Both the position numbers and the translations under genes were made by a program. A stretch of DNA of 19,687 nucleotides from an uncultured Lachnospiraceae bacterium (GTDB lineage: Bacteria > Bacillota > Clostridia > Lachnospirales > Lachnospiraceae): contig UQAW01000074.1 in the NCBI GenBank assembly GCA_900539175.1, positions 1 through 19,687 on the forward strand, in the 5' to 3' direction. Each line of letters starts with the position of its first letter. Positions within the stretch are counted from its first letter, which is position 1. Shown one piece after another: positions 6,876 to 14,269 of this stretch. The notes under the pieces are model-generated. The model was not told where the DNA came from. It did no database searches and was given only the letters and a program-made list of their open reading frames with translations.

Positions 6876-6920
6876 ATGGACAGAATTGAAAAAGTTGAAT
6901 TGACGGTATTATGTCTTCGT
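6876..6920 (+). pseudogene. First codons of a MutT/Nudix gene
   Basis: Directly after the TGA of the kinase remnant an ATG opens MDRIEKVELTVLCL, the typical first strand of MutT-type 8-oxo-dGTP hydrolases (usually followed by 'DGxKxLVQDR'). The frame then runs into the leader of the membrane-protein gene (RTEGEKNEL, stop at its start). Only about 14 codons remain. This marks the right end of the roughly 1.1 kb block that separates the two halves of duplicated module copy 1. Confidence 0.5.
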
Positions 6921-6936
6921 ACGGAAGGAGAAAAGA

Positions 6937-7233
6937 ATGAGTTATAGTATTATCGGCAGTGCTGATGGCCCGACATCTGCAGAGTTTGGATTTTCTTCTG
7001 CAGGAGCATTCTTGCTGTATGGCTTTGGAAATGCATTTTTAATGCTGGTTTATTGGATTGTCTGGATGCTATATTTTTACAGACAGGATTTCTGGAAAAC
7101 GATGCATCTTGCTGTAATACCGATGTGTATGTTTATACTCAGCGGAGCCACTTTAGGGCATGTTCTGCTGATAATAAGCGGAGTAATATTTGGTATTGGT
7201 CACATTTTCGTATCATACAAAAATTCAAGATAA
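6937..7233 (+). CDS. Small membrane protein with IIGSADGPTS motif, internally deleted copy
   Basis: A 98-residue version of the gene at 10630. The first 14 residues (MSYSIIGSADGPTS) are followed directly by AEFGFSSAGAFLLYGFGN, which is residue 82 onward in the longer copy: a clean 201-bp in-frame deletion (bases equivalent to 10672-10872). It keeps about three hydrophobic helices of the original five or so. The C-terminal end also diverges (FVSYKNSR against SVTLHENYID). A good ribosome site (GGAAGGAG) precedes the ATG. It may still be made as a membrane protein, but is probably a degenerate copy. Confidence 0.7.
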   Translation: MSYSIIGSADGPTSAEFGFSSAGAFLLYGFGNAFLMLVYWIVWMLYFYRQDFWKTMHLAVIPMCMFILSGATLGHVLLIISGVIFGIGHIFVSYKNSR

Positions 7234-7250
7234 GAGGTCACAGGTTAGGA

Positions 7251-7314
7251 ATGAAGAAGATTACAGGATATATTTGGGCAATGGGATGAAGCCATTATAT
7301 GGTCCTGTTTGTAG
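7251..7314 (+). pseudogene. Broken N-terminal segment of the following GNAT gene
   Basis: ATG 7251 after TTAGGA opens MKKITGYIWAMG and stops at TGA. One base over, the expected continuation appears: WDEAIIWSCL, then TAG (7312-7314), then GVMGEIYTNAPED of the next reading frame. Family members normally read through without a break. So the original start has been separated from the body by a +1 frameshift and a nonsense codon. Confidence 0.6.
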
Positions 7315-7320
7315 GGAGTG

Positions 7321-7995
7321 ATGGGAGAGATATATACCAATGCTCCGGAGGATGACGCTGTAATGGCAATATTGGGTGGTTTTGCTTTTTATGCTGGAAA
7401 GCCAAGTGAAAAATTACTTAGATTTAAACCAGAAAGTTGTAAACAAGATTTTATCATTATGGTTCCGCAGAATGATAAATGGGCCGGGTTGATTGAAAAA
7501 TGTTACGGAAAAAATGCTAAAAAAGTTTCCAGATATGCAATCAAAAAAGAAAAGGATATTTTTGATAAATGTAAACTTCAACAGGCGGTTTTGCAATTGC
7601 CCGGGGGATATGAGCTGAAGCTTCTGGAAGAAGATGATTATATGTTATGTCAGAAAAACAGGTGGGCAAATGATTTGGTATCACAGTTTAAAAGTTATAA
7701 TAGTTATAGAAAACTGGGATTAGGCGTAGTTGTTCTAAAAGATGGAGAATTAGTAGCAGGTGCTTCGTCTTATAGCAGATATAACGATGGTATTGAGATC
7801 GAAGTAGACACAAGAGAAGATCATAGAAGAAAAGGGTTGGCATATGCATGTGGGGCAAAACTCATTTTGGAGTGTTTGGAAAGAGGATTATATCCTAGTT
7901 GGGATGCACAGAATATGTGGTCTGTAGCATTGGCTGAAAAATTGGGATATCATTATAGTCATGAATATACGGCTTATGAAGTTTCAGGATATTGA
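7321..7995 (+). CDS. GNAT_acetyltran family acetyltransferase, N-terminally truncated
   Basis: 224 residues from the ATG at 7321 (a GTG directly before it is possible). The first half (MGEIYTNAPEDDAVMAILGG, later 'CKQDFIIMVPQN') is the family-specific N-terminal domain, and the second half is a GNAT domain with 'GLGVVVLKDGELVAGASSYS', the acetyl-CoA loop VDTREDHRRKGLAYACG at about residues 157-174, and PSWDAQNMWSVALAEKLGY near the end. This matches the PF12746-type GNAT proteins. About 25 natural N-terminal residues are cut off by the lesions at 7251-7314. AGGGA lies only 3 bases before the ATG, so translation may be poor. The catalytic domain itself is complete. Confidence 0.7.
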   Translation: MGEIYTNAPEDDAVMAILGGFAFYAGKPSEKLLRFKPESCKQDFIIMVPQNDKWAGLIEKCYGKNAKKVSRYAIKKEKDIFDKCKLQQAVLQLPGGYELKLLEEDDYMLCQKNRWANDLVSQFKSYNSYRKLGLGVVVLKDGELVAGASSYSRYNDGIEIEVDTREDHRRKGLAYACGAKLILECLERGLYPSWDAQNMWSVALAEKLGYHYSHEYTAYEVSGY

Positions 7996-8020
7996 GTATC
8001 TGAAAGTGGAGAGGATTTGC

Positions 8021-8077
8021 ATGGAAAAGCGAATTACTTTATATGGGGATAAGATAGTTTATTTTACGAGGAGTTAG
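8021..8077 (+). CDS. 18-codon ORF, probable gene stub
   Basis: MEKRITLYGDKIVYFTRS follows GAGAGGA and ends at TAG three bases before the next ATG. 'LYGDKIV' resembles the opening strand of RimJ-like acetyltransferases, but the match is too short to be sure. It could be a stub left after deletion or a leader peptide. Confidence 0.2.
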   Translation: MEKRITLYGDKIVYFTRS

Positions 8078-8079
8078 TT

Positions 8080-8520
8080 ATGATCAGAGAAGCAACCCCA
8101 AACGATTTGAAAGAAATTTTGCAGTTGTATCTGTTTCTTCACGAGAAAAGTGTGCCGGAAGATTCAGAGCAATTAAGGAAAACATGGAATAATATTTTGA
8201 ATGACAAAAATCATCATTTTATTGTCTGTGAAGTGGATGGCAATATTGTAGCATCCTGCGTTTGTGTGATAGTTCCGAATCTTACGAGGAATGTGCGTCC
8301 ATATGCATTTGTTGAAAATGTAGTAACGCATGGGAAGTATCGCAAAAAAGGTTATGCAACGGCATGTCTAAATTATGCAAAGAGGATTGCCGAAGAGAAT
8401 AATTGCTATAAGATGATGTTACTTACCGGTTCGAAAGAAGAAAGTACATTAAACTTCTACCGTAATGCCGGGTATAATAGTTCTGATAAGACAGCATTTA
8501 TCCAGTGGATAGATATGTAA
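8080..8520 (+). CDS. GNAT family N-acetyltransferase
   Basis: A 146-residue, complete GNAT domain: MIREATPNDLKEILQLYLFL at the start, strand 'IVCEVDGNIVASCVCVIVPN', motif A at about residues 87-105 (NVVTHGKYRKKGYATACL, R-K-K-G-Y-A loop) and motif B with STLNFYRNAGYN. The length and order of motifs are normal for the family. GAGGAG lies 7-12 bases upstream. It is the last intact gene of the dense GNAT array before a 500-base gap. Substrate unknown. Confidence 0.88.
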   Translation: MIREATPNDLKEILQLYLFLHEKSVPEDSEQLRKTWNNILNDKNHHFIVCEVDGNIVASCVCVIVPNLTRNVRPYAFVENVVTHGKYRKKGYATACLNYAKRIAEENNCYKMMLLTGSKEESTLNFYRNAGYNSSDKTAFIQWIDM

Positions 8521-8630
8521 TAGAAATGTTAGATTTGCTATTTTAGGAAGGTGCCAGCCAAACCGGTGAAGTTGTAAATGCGGGTTATGGGTACATAAGG
8601 ACTGTGGTGGGCAGTGGGGTATAGCGAATG

Positions 8631-8831
8631 TTATATGGGAATGATAATCTGTCCAAATGAGGTGAGAGAGTATATTGTTTTTGGTGGCTTTTCCGGGATG
8701 ACTTCACGATGGATCATGCCGTTGTTTTCCGGGTCATGAAGTTGCTGTGAAAGCATCTTTGGTGTTGCATTTATCTCAAAACTTTTTAAGAGGGAGTATG
8801 AAATGTCGTAGCTTTTGATAGGATTTCGCAT
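8631..8831 (-). pseudogene. HxlR-family winged-helix regulator remnant
   Basis: On the minus strand a 66-codon frame contains ATPKMLSQQLHDPENNGMIH, then REVIPEKPPKTIYSLTSFGQ. This is the recognition helix and wing of HxlR/MarR-like regulators (consensus I-T-x-K-M-L-x-Q-Q-L ... G-x-I-x-R ... P-P-x-V-E-Y-x-L-T-x-x-G). The N-terminal helices (C-P-V...GGKWK...) and the C-terminal helix are missing, and the upstream part is garbled. The rest of 8521-9049 holds no gene that I can assign; a short plus-strand frame at about 8840 (LTKARQEDV) may be another GNAT stub. Confidence 0.65.
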
Positions 8832-8943
8832 GATATTCTATTGACAAAAGCAAGACAGGAGGATGTGGGGAAGCTGCCGAAAAAAAGTATGGCAGAGCAA
8901 GGTCGATTCATACAGGAAGTTTGATGGAATTTATGGAATTTTA

Positions 8944-8952
8944 TGTTATACT
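8944..8952 (+). promoter_or_regulatory. Possible extended -10 promoter
   Basis: TGTTATACT is a TGn-extended -10 box about 100 bases before the membrane-protein gene. The best -35 (TTGATG at 8921-8926) is 20 bases away, longer than ideal. Confidence 0.3.
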
Positions 8953-9049
8953 GAAAGCAAGATAGAAAGTGCAGGCTGCTAAAGAAAATATTATTATAAT
9001 GTTTTTGTAATAGCTGACTGATTTCAGCTTGGAGAAAATGGAGAGAAGT

Positions 9050-10048
9050 ATGGTTATAAAAGTAATTTTGATTATTCCTGTTATTCTGACGGTGGTGGCA
9101 TATTTTAGAACTTTATCTGTGCGTTCAAAACGTTCAAGACGTAAAGAATACGCCGTTTATTTGCCGAATTCCTGGCGGACTCTATTAATTTCTCTTGCTG
9201 TTACATCAGAAATTTTTTCGTTTATAGCCATTTTGGACAATGATAATAAAGAGGTTGAGATATGCTTTTTTATTTTTGCTTTTCTATTCCTTTTTTTGAT
9301 AAGGGGATGGAAAAACTGGTATATAATTTATGATGATAAGGGATTTTTGGAAACTACATTTGGGGGAAAGAAAAGATATTTTACTTACAATCAAGTAACA
9401 GCATATAGAAAGTGGTATACCAGAAATGGTGGGGAATACTGTGTATTTGTTGAAAATAAAAGAGTTTATGTGGATTTTGAGGCGGTAAACTGCGGTGAAT
9501 TTATGTCGTATGTAAAAGAAAAATATAAGATGCTGCATAATGATGAAGAACTGCCTGAAAATAATGGAAGATGGTTTGGCAATTGCCTGAATATTCGTGA
9601 ACACGAAAGGAAGACGTATATGAATAATCGAAATCTTATGTACGATTTAAAACCATTTTGGATTTATTGGGGAGTACTTGTATTAGCATGTATATTGTTT
9701 TTTATATGTCCTCTTTTAGGTATCCTTATTCTTCCAATGTTGTTAATCATTATACCTGTTTGGATTATTATTGTTTACCTGATAGGAAATGCAGTGCAGA
9801 AAAAGAGCGGATTGAAACAGATCCGAAAAAGAATTGTTTTGTCGTTTTTGTGTGCATTTTTAACTACAATGATTTTTCCTGTTGGAGTATGGATATACGA
9901 TGCAGTGAAATGGAATGAGGTTCATCTGGAGTCTCTTGTGAAAAATTTTGAAGACGCGTTTCTTTGGATTATGTTTATCATACATTTTTTAGCTTTTTGG
10001 CTGGGTGAAGAAATAAAATACTTATCAGGCAGAGAGCATAAAAAGTAA
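9050..10048 (+). CDS. Multi-pass membrane protein of unknown function
   Basis: A protein of about 332 residues with two groups of hydrophobic helices. The N-terminal group has one near residues 3-18, then about 45-65 and 70-85. A soluble middle of about 110 residues follows (YDDKGFLETTFGGKKRYFTY..., like a PH-type or regulatory strand set). The C-terminal group spans about residues 200-255 and 265-325. I do not recognise the family with certainty. The frame opens at a TTG (9029), but the ATG at 9050 has GGAGAG with normal spacing; ATG 9038 is also possible. It sits between the two copies of the duplicated module and shows no copy of itself. Confidence 0.7.
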   Translation: MVIKVILIIPVILTVVAYFRTLSVRSKRSRRKEYAVYLPNSWRTLLISLAVTSEIFSFIAILDNDNKEVEICFFIFAFLFLFLIRGWKNWYIIYDDKGFLETTFGGKKRYFTYNQVTAYRKWYTRNGGEYCVFVENKRVYVDFEAVNCGEFMSYVKEKYKMLHNDEELPENNGRWFGNCLNIREHERKTYMNNRNLMYDLKPFWIYWGVLVLACILFFICPLLGILILPMLLIIIPVWIIIVYLIGNAVQKKSGLKQIRKRIVLSFLCAFLTTMIFPVGVWIYDAVKWNEVHLESLVKNFEDAFLWIMFIIHFLAFWLGEEIKYLSGREHKK

Positions 10049-10128
10049 TTTATGATACAATTTACTGGGGAAACAGGGAAACAGATTATTTTGCAGACAT
10101 ATCTGTTTGCTATAAAAAAATATAAATA

Positions 10129-10604
10129 CAGGAGTTGTGATAAATATGGAATTTGTTTATAAGAGGGCAAGTCTGGAAGACATAGAATTGCTGGTTAAAA
10201 CGAGAATTGAAGTATTGTGTTCTGCGAACCGTCTCAGTGATGATATAGAGATGCCGCTTGTGGAGCAGCAGTCGAGGGAATATTATGAAGAGTCTTTGCA
10301 GACAGAATCACATATCGCATATCTTGTTTTCGATGGAGAAAAATGTATCGGTGCAGGAGGGGTCAGCTTTTTCAGAGTAATGCCCACCTATCATAATCCA
10401 ACAGGACGAAAAGCATACATTATGAATATGTATACAAAACCGGACTACAGGCGAAAAGGAATTGCATATCATACATTGGGGCTTCTGATAGAAGAAGCGA
10501 AGAATAAAGGTGTAAAGTTTATTTCATTAGAGGCAACGGATATGGGAAGACCTTTATATGAACGTTATGGTTTTGTGAATATGAATGATGAGATGGAATT
10601 GCCG
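10129..10604 (+). repeat. 476-bp duplicated segment, copy 2 (GNAT gene)
   Basis: Partner of 5298-5773. Here the segment is followed directly by the full-length membrane-protein gene, so this copy probably shows the older, uninterrupted arrangement. Upstream of 10129 there is no similarity to the DNA left of copy 1. Confidence 0.9.
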
Positions 10605-10640
10605 TGTCTTCTTCAAAGAGGTGAAAAGAATGAGTTATAG
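10146..10640 (+). CDS. GNAT family N-acetyltransferase, copy 2 of a duplicated gene
   Basis: 164 residues, nearly identical to the protein at 5315-5788 over the first 152 residues. Changes include K2E, G9S, E13D, R27C, S42P and K136T or neighbours by eye. The motif A loop PDYRRKGIAYHTLG and motif B PLYERYGF are unchanged, so both copies should be catalytically competent. The C-terminus differs (PCLLQRGEKNEL). The start is the ATG after GGAG at 10131; a GTG three codons upstream (10137) is less likely. Its end overlaps the next gene's ATG by 11 bases, implying coupled translation of acetyltransferase and membrane protein. Confidence 0.87.
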   Translation: MEFVYKRASLEDIELLVKTRIEVLCSANRLSDDIEMPLVEQQSREYYEESLQTESHIAYLVFDGEKCIGAGGVSFFRVMPTYHNPTGRKAYIMNMYTKPDYRRKGIAYHTLGLLIEEAKNKGVKFISLEATDMGRPLYERYGFVNMNDEMELPCLLQRGEKNEL

Positions 10641-11133
10641 TATTATCGGCAGTGCCGATGGTCCGACATCTATTTTCCTGGCGGGGAAAACAGGATCTGA
10701 CTGGATTAATATTTTTGGATTGGTTTTCGTAATACTGTTGCTGATTCCGAATATTATTTATGCGTTTAAGTTCCGCAGTCAGAAAAACAAGTGTAATAAT
10801 AAATTTATGAATGTTTTGGAGCAGATCGGAAGATATGCATCTATGTTTTTAATGGTTTTCAACATAGGAATTGCAGAGTTTGGATTTTCTTCTGCAGGAG
10901 CATTCTTGCTGTATGGTTTTGGAAATGCATTTTTAATGCTGGTTTATTGGATTGTCTGGATGCTATATTTTTACAGACAGGATTTCCGGAAAATGATGCT
11001 TCTTGCCGTAATACCTGTGTGTATGTTTATACTCAGCGGAGTCACTTTAGGGCATGTTCTACTGATCATAAGCGGAGTAATCTTTGGGATTGGCCACATT
11101 TCCGTAACCTTGCATGAAAATTATATTGATTAA
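10630..11133 (+). CDS. Small membrane protein with OadB-like IIGSADGPTS motif, full-length copy
   Basis: A 167-residue protein with about five hydrophobic helices (roughly residues 27-47, 68-82, 86-115, 125-140 and 143-160). It begins MSYSIIGSADGPTSIFLAGK. The G-(G/S)-A-D-G-P-T-(S/T)-I segment is the signature of the beta subunit of sodium-translocating decarboxylases (OadB/GcdB), but those are about 370-430 residues; the rest of this protein does not resemble them. I infer a separate small membrane family sharing the motif. AGAGGTG precedes the ATG. It follows and overlaps the GNAT gene. A shortened copy is at 6937. Confidence 0.7.
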   Translation: MSYSIIGSADGPTSIFLAGKTGSDWINIFGLVFVILLLIPNIIYAFKFRSQKNKCNNKFMNVLEQIGRYASMFLMVFNIGIAEFGFSSAGAFLLYGFGNAFLMLVYWIVWMLYFYRQDFRKMMLLAVIPVCMFILSGVTLGHVLLIISGVIFGIGHISVTLHENYID

Positions 11134-11210
11134 CGAGTACTTTCTGCTATAAGAGAATGCGAATATAAAGTAGTTTTGTTTTGAGAGCAGATATTGTGTA
11201 TAGTATTATA

Positions 11211-11260
11211 AATACCAGAAGAAAAAGGATGAATCCGCCTTATTTCTTCTGGTATTTTTG
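11211..11260. terminator. Bidirectional rho-independent terminator
   Basis: Perfect 14-bp stem AATACCAGAAGAAA (11211-11224) / TTTCTTCTGGTATT (11243-11256), followed by TTT. It lies between two convergent units, the GNAT/membrane-protein pair (plus) and the ROK gene (minus), and should stop transcription from the plus side and probably from both. Confidence 0.85.
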
Positions 11261-11277
11261 TATTAGAAGGATAAGAT

Positions 11278-12411
11278 CTATACAGACTGAATAAATTGTT
11301 TGACAAAAAATAGAGCAGCACCGATAGCAGGAGTATACTGTCCATGTACACCGACCAGTATATGATTTTTCTCCAATGTAAAAGGAGAGGATGAATTGAT
11401 GTGTTTTAGCAGATAGTCAATGTCTGTTTCTGTAAAATACGGCGCCAGATATCCGCTGATAATAATAGGTGCATCAATTACCAGGTTCAGATTTTTCATA
11501 GCAAACGCCAGATGATTTAGATAATCTTCCCAGATTTGTATAAGTTGGGGAGAATTTTTTTCCCTTAAAAGAGGAAAAAATTCTTTTATAGGTAATCCGG
11601 TAGAATGCTCCAGTGAGTTGGCGGAACAATAAGTTTCTAAACAGCCACGGTTTCCGCAATAGCAAAGTGGTCCATCGGGATTGATACACATATGTTCAAT
11701 GGTACCGCTATGCATAGAACTTCCCTGATGGATTTGGTGATTCGTTATGATAGCGCCACCCATATTTCTGTTCAGTAAAAAGACTACAGCGCTGTCAAGG
11801 TCTTGATGATTCCATAATTCCAGGTAGGCAGCAGATTTCGAATCATGTTCTAAATGACAAGAGTACGAAAGATGTTGAGAAAAGTTTTCCAGATCCATGC
11901 CAGTGTTATTCATAATATTTCCATATGTTACGGTTGTATTATCCGGGGAAGTGATTCCTTGAGTAGCAATGGAAACTCCAAGTATTTTTTTCTCCTCATA
12001 TTGGCGGTCCGAGATAAATTCTTTGATTTTTCTGGTAACTTGCTCATAATAAGAGGGCGTATTAGAGTAAGGAAGAGGAATTGTGTCTGTATGGAGTGTA
12101 TTTCCATATAAATCAATAGCGATAATATGAAACATGTTTTTCAAAATGCCGATACCGATTGAAATTTTAAAGTCAGAGACAATCTGGATTGCATGAGCTT
12201 TTCTTCCACCGGTGGAATCAAAGTATCCATTTCGTTCAATCAAACCCTCTTCTTCTAATAAATTTAAGTTTTGACTGACAGTAGATAATCCCATTTGCAG
12301 ATCTTGAACAATTTGCAGCTTGGAGGTTACTTTTCTTTTATAGATATATTGATAGACTTTTGATCTGTTTATCTTTTTTAAGTTGATTGTGGTTAATCCT
12401 TTTTCGCTCAT
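11278..12411 (-). CDS. ROK-family transcriptional repressor (NagC/XylR type)
   Basis: A 377-residue regulator. An N-terminal winged helix (about residues 10-65: KLQIVQDLQMGLSTVSQNLN, then LLEEEGLIERNG) and the linker STGGRK are followed by a ROK sugar-binding domain with NRNMGGAIITN and the zinc-site CYCGNRGCLETYC around residues 247-260. The ATP-binding DxGGT motif of ROK kinases is replaced by I-G-I-G, as expected of a repressor that senses sugar without phosphorylating it. The start is the ATG at 12411, with AGGAG 7 bases away; the ATG two codons earlier is only one base from it. It diverges from the oxidoreductase/GntP/kinase operon and most likely represses it. Confidence 0.9.
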   Translation of the reverse strand: MSEKGLTTINLKKINRSKVYQYIYKRKVTSKLQIVQDLQMGLSTVSQNLNLLEEEGLIERNGYFDSTGGRKAHAIQIVSDFKISIGIGILKNMFHIIAIDLYGNTLHTDTIPLPYSNTPSYYEQVTRKIKEFISDRQYEEKKILGVSIATQGITSPDNTTVTYGNIMNNTGMDLENFSQHLSYSCHLEHDSKSAAYLELWNHQDLDSAVVFLLNRNMGGAIITNHQIHQGSSMHSGTIEHMCINPDGPLCYCGNRGCLETYCSANSLEHSTGLPIKEFFPLLREKNSPQLIQIWEDYLNHLAFAMKNLNLVIDAPIIISGYLAPYFTETDIDYLLKHINSSSPFTLEKNHILVGVHGQYTPAIGAALFFVKQFIQSV

Positions 12412-12462
12412 AATCATTCTCCTAAAAGTTATACCTTTATCATACGGTTAAGATTTAACTTT

Positions 12463-12491
12463 ATTTTATTATATGAACAATAAAAATGCAA
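12463..12491 (-). promoter_or_regulatory. Promoter of the ROK regulator
   Basis: Read on the minus strand: -35 TTGCAT (12491-12486), 17-bp spacer, -10 TAAAAT (12468-12463), about 50 bases before the start codon. Confidence 0.6.
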
Positions 12492-12560
12492 TACACATAA
12501 AAAAATATAGTAAAAATAGCTGAAAAATAAATTTATTTATTGTATTTTTTGTCAATGGAT

Positions 12561-12589
12561 TTGTTGAAAGGTAAGATATATACTATACT
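12561..12589 (+). promoter_or_regulatory. Promoter of the oxidoreductase/GntP/kinase operon
   Basis: -35 TTGTTG (12561-12566), 17-bp spacer and -10 TATACT (12584-12589), about 55 bases before the first start codon. An alternative set (TTGTCA at 12549 with TAAGAT at 12572) overlaps it. Confidence 0.65.
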
Positions 12590-12613
12590 TACAAGTTAGA
12601 TATAAGCGTAAGT
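12587..12613. promoter_or_regulatory. Candidate ROK operator
   Basis: ACTTAC (12587-12592) and GTAAGT (12608-12613) form a perfect 6-bp inverted repeat 27 bp across. It overlaps the -10 box and the expected transcription start of the operon, where a repressor would block it. The arms match beyond 6 bp only partly, so this is a candidate. Confidence 0.4.
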
Positions 12614-12644
12614 AACAAACGAAATGGGAAATGGAGGAAACAGC

Positions 12645-14267
12645 ATGAAATTAACAATTGATGGAATTAAAAACTGCGAGTCATGGAAAAAGGCAGGAAT
12701 CACACTTCCAGGATATGATGTGGAGATGGTTTCGGAAAAGGCAAAAAAGGAACCGAAATGGGTACATTTTGGAATAGGTAATATTTTTCGTATCTTTATC
12801 GGCGGTATTGCAGATGGTCTTTTGGAAGAAGGTGTACTGGATCGGGGTATTACCTGTGTAGAGACTTTTGATTACGATGTGGTAGATAAAATTTATAAAC
12901 CATATGATAATTTGGGACTGAGTGTGATTCTGCATGGGGATGGAACCAGAGAATACAAGGTATTAGGATCTCTGGCTGAAGCAGTAAAAGCACAGTCTTC
13001 CAATCCAGAGCAGTGGAAGCGGCTGAAAGAAATTTTTACCAGTCCGTCTCTGCAGATGGTTTCTTTTACAATTACAGAAAAAGGATATGCTTTGCAGAAA
13101 TCAGATGGAACATGGTTTCCTTTTGTAGAATCTGATATTCAAAATGGTCCGGACAAAGCAGTCGGAGCTATGGCAGTGCTGACAGCTATGCTCTATGAGC
13201 GATATAAAGCCGGAAGATATCCTCTGGCACTGGTATCTATGGATAACTGCTCTCAGAATGGTGCGAAGCTTCGCGAGTCTGTGCTGACTATGACAGCAAA
13301 GTGGCAGAAATCAGGCTTTGTGGATGAAGGATTTGCCGCCTATGTAAGTGATGAAAGAACAGTTGCTTTTCCTTGGACTATGATCGACAAAATCACACCG
13401 AGGCCAAGCGAGCAGATTGCAAAAGACCTTGAAAATCTTGGCGTCGAAGACATGCAGCCGGTTATTACAGGGAAGAAAACTTATATTGCTCCGTTTGTGA
13501 ATGCTGAAAAGCCGCAGTATCTTGTGATTGAAGATAGTTTCCCAAATGGCCGGCCTGCTCTGGAAAAAGGCTTTGGTGTGTATATGGCTGACAGGGAAAC
13601 CGTGAATTTGTCAGAACGTATGAAAGTAACGGTATGTCTGAATCCAGTACACTCAGCTACAGGTCCTCTCGGAGTGGTATTAGGATATGATTTGTTTGCT
13701 CATATGTTGAATACAGATGCGGATATGATGAAAATGGCCCGTATGGTAGCCTATGATGAAGGGCTTCCTGTAGTAGCAAATCCCGGAATTATTTCTCCGC
13801 AGGAATTTGTAGATGAACTTTTTAATGATCGGTTTCCAAACGAATATTTAGGCGATACAAATCTCCGCCTTGCCGTAGATGTATCTCAGATGGTAGGTAT
13901 CCGCTTTGGAGAGACAATGAAAGCGTATGTAGCAAAATATGGAGACGCTTCACGTCTCACTGCCATTCCACTTGGAATTGCCGGATGGCTCCGGTATATG
14001 TTGGCTGTAGATGATGAAGGGAACAGGTATGAACTCGCTCCTGATCCTATGAATGAGGAAATTCAGGAACAGCTAAAGGGCATTGTAGTAGGACGGCCTG
14101 AAAGTTTTACGAATCAGCTTAAGCCGATCCTCTCTAATGAGCGTATATTTTTTGCTGACATTTATAAGACTGGCCTGGGAGAAAAAATCGAAACGATGTT
14201 CCGTGAAATGATCGCCGGACCCGGAGCTGTGAAAGCAACGGTACATAAATATGCAGGAGGAAGATAA
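12645..14267 (+). CDS. Mannitol-dehydrogenase-family oxidoreductase (UxuB/UxaB-like)
   Basis: A 540-residue cytoplasmic NAD(P)-dependent enzyme of the long-chain polyol/hexonate dehydrogenase family. The N-terminal nucleotide loop is VHFGIGNIFRIF (residues 40-51). SFTITEKGY is at about residues 144-152. The catalytic Lys region is at residues 326-337 (MKVTVCLNPVHS: K327, N333, H336), a variant with one more residue between Lys and Asn than UxuB's 'MKLRMLNGSHS'. Relatives interconvert mannitol/fructose, mannonate/fructuronate or altronate/tagaturonate; which applies here cannot be told from sequence. GGAGG before the ATG at 12645 sets the start; the frame is open upstream to 12624. First gene of a three-gene operon with the GntP permease 2 bases downstream. 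Confidence 0.85.
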   Translation: MKLTIDGIKNCESWKKAGITLPGYDVEMVSEKAKKEPKWVHFGIGNIFRIFIGGIADGLLEEGVLDRGITCVETFDYDVVDKIYKPYDNLGLSVILHGDGTREYKVLGSLAEAVKAQSSNPEQWKRLKEIFTSPSLQMVSFTITEKGYALQKSDGTWFPFVESDIQNGPDKAVGAMAVLTAMLYERYKAGRYPLALVSMDNCSQNGAKLRESVLTMTAKWQKSGFVDEGFAAYVSDERTVAFPWTMIDKITPRPSEQIAKDLENLGVEDMQPVITGKKTYIAPFVNAEKPQYLVIEDSFPNGRPALEKGFGVYMADRETVNLSERMKVTVCLNPVHSATGPLGVVLGYDLFAHMLNTDADMMKMARMVAYDEGLPVVANPGIISPQEFVDELFNDRFPNEYLGDTNLRLAVDVSQMVGIRFGETMKAYVAKYGDASRLTAIPLGIAGWLRYMLAVDDEGNRYELAPDPMNEEIQEQLKGIVVGRPESFTNQLKPILSNERIFFADIYKTGLGEKIETMFREMIAGPGAVKATVHKYAGGR

Positions 14268-14269
14268 AA

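Noticed and set aside
4834..8520. Integron-like cassette array
   Set aside because: No tyrosine integrase and no attC-like palindromes recur at gene boundaries. The resemblance is only in gene layout.
9284..9604. Antisense ORF of 106 codons inside the membrane-protein gene
   Set aside because: No ribosome site and no recognisable protein. It is the complement of a strongly coding hydrophobic gene.
10079..10108. Terminator after the membrane-protein gene at 9050
   Set aside because: AAACAGAT and ATCTGTTT form an 8-bp stem, but GCTATAAAAAAA follows instead of a T-run and the loop is 14 bases.
10630..11133. Oxaloacetate decarboxylase beta subunit
   Set aside because: Only the short GADGPTS segment matches. 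The protein is less than half the size and no other decarboxylase subunits are nearby.
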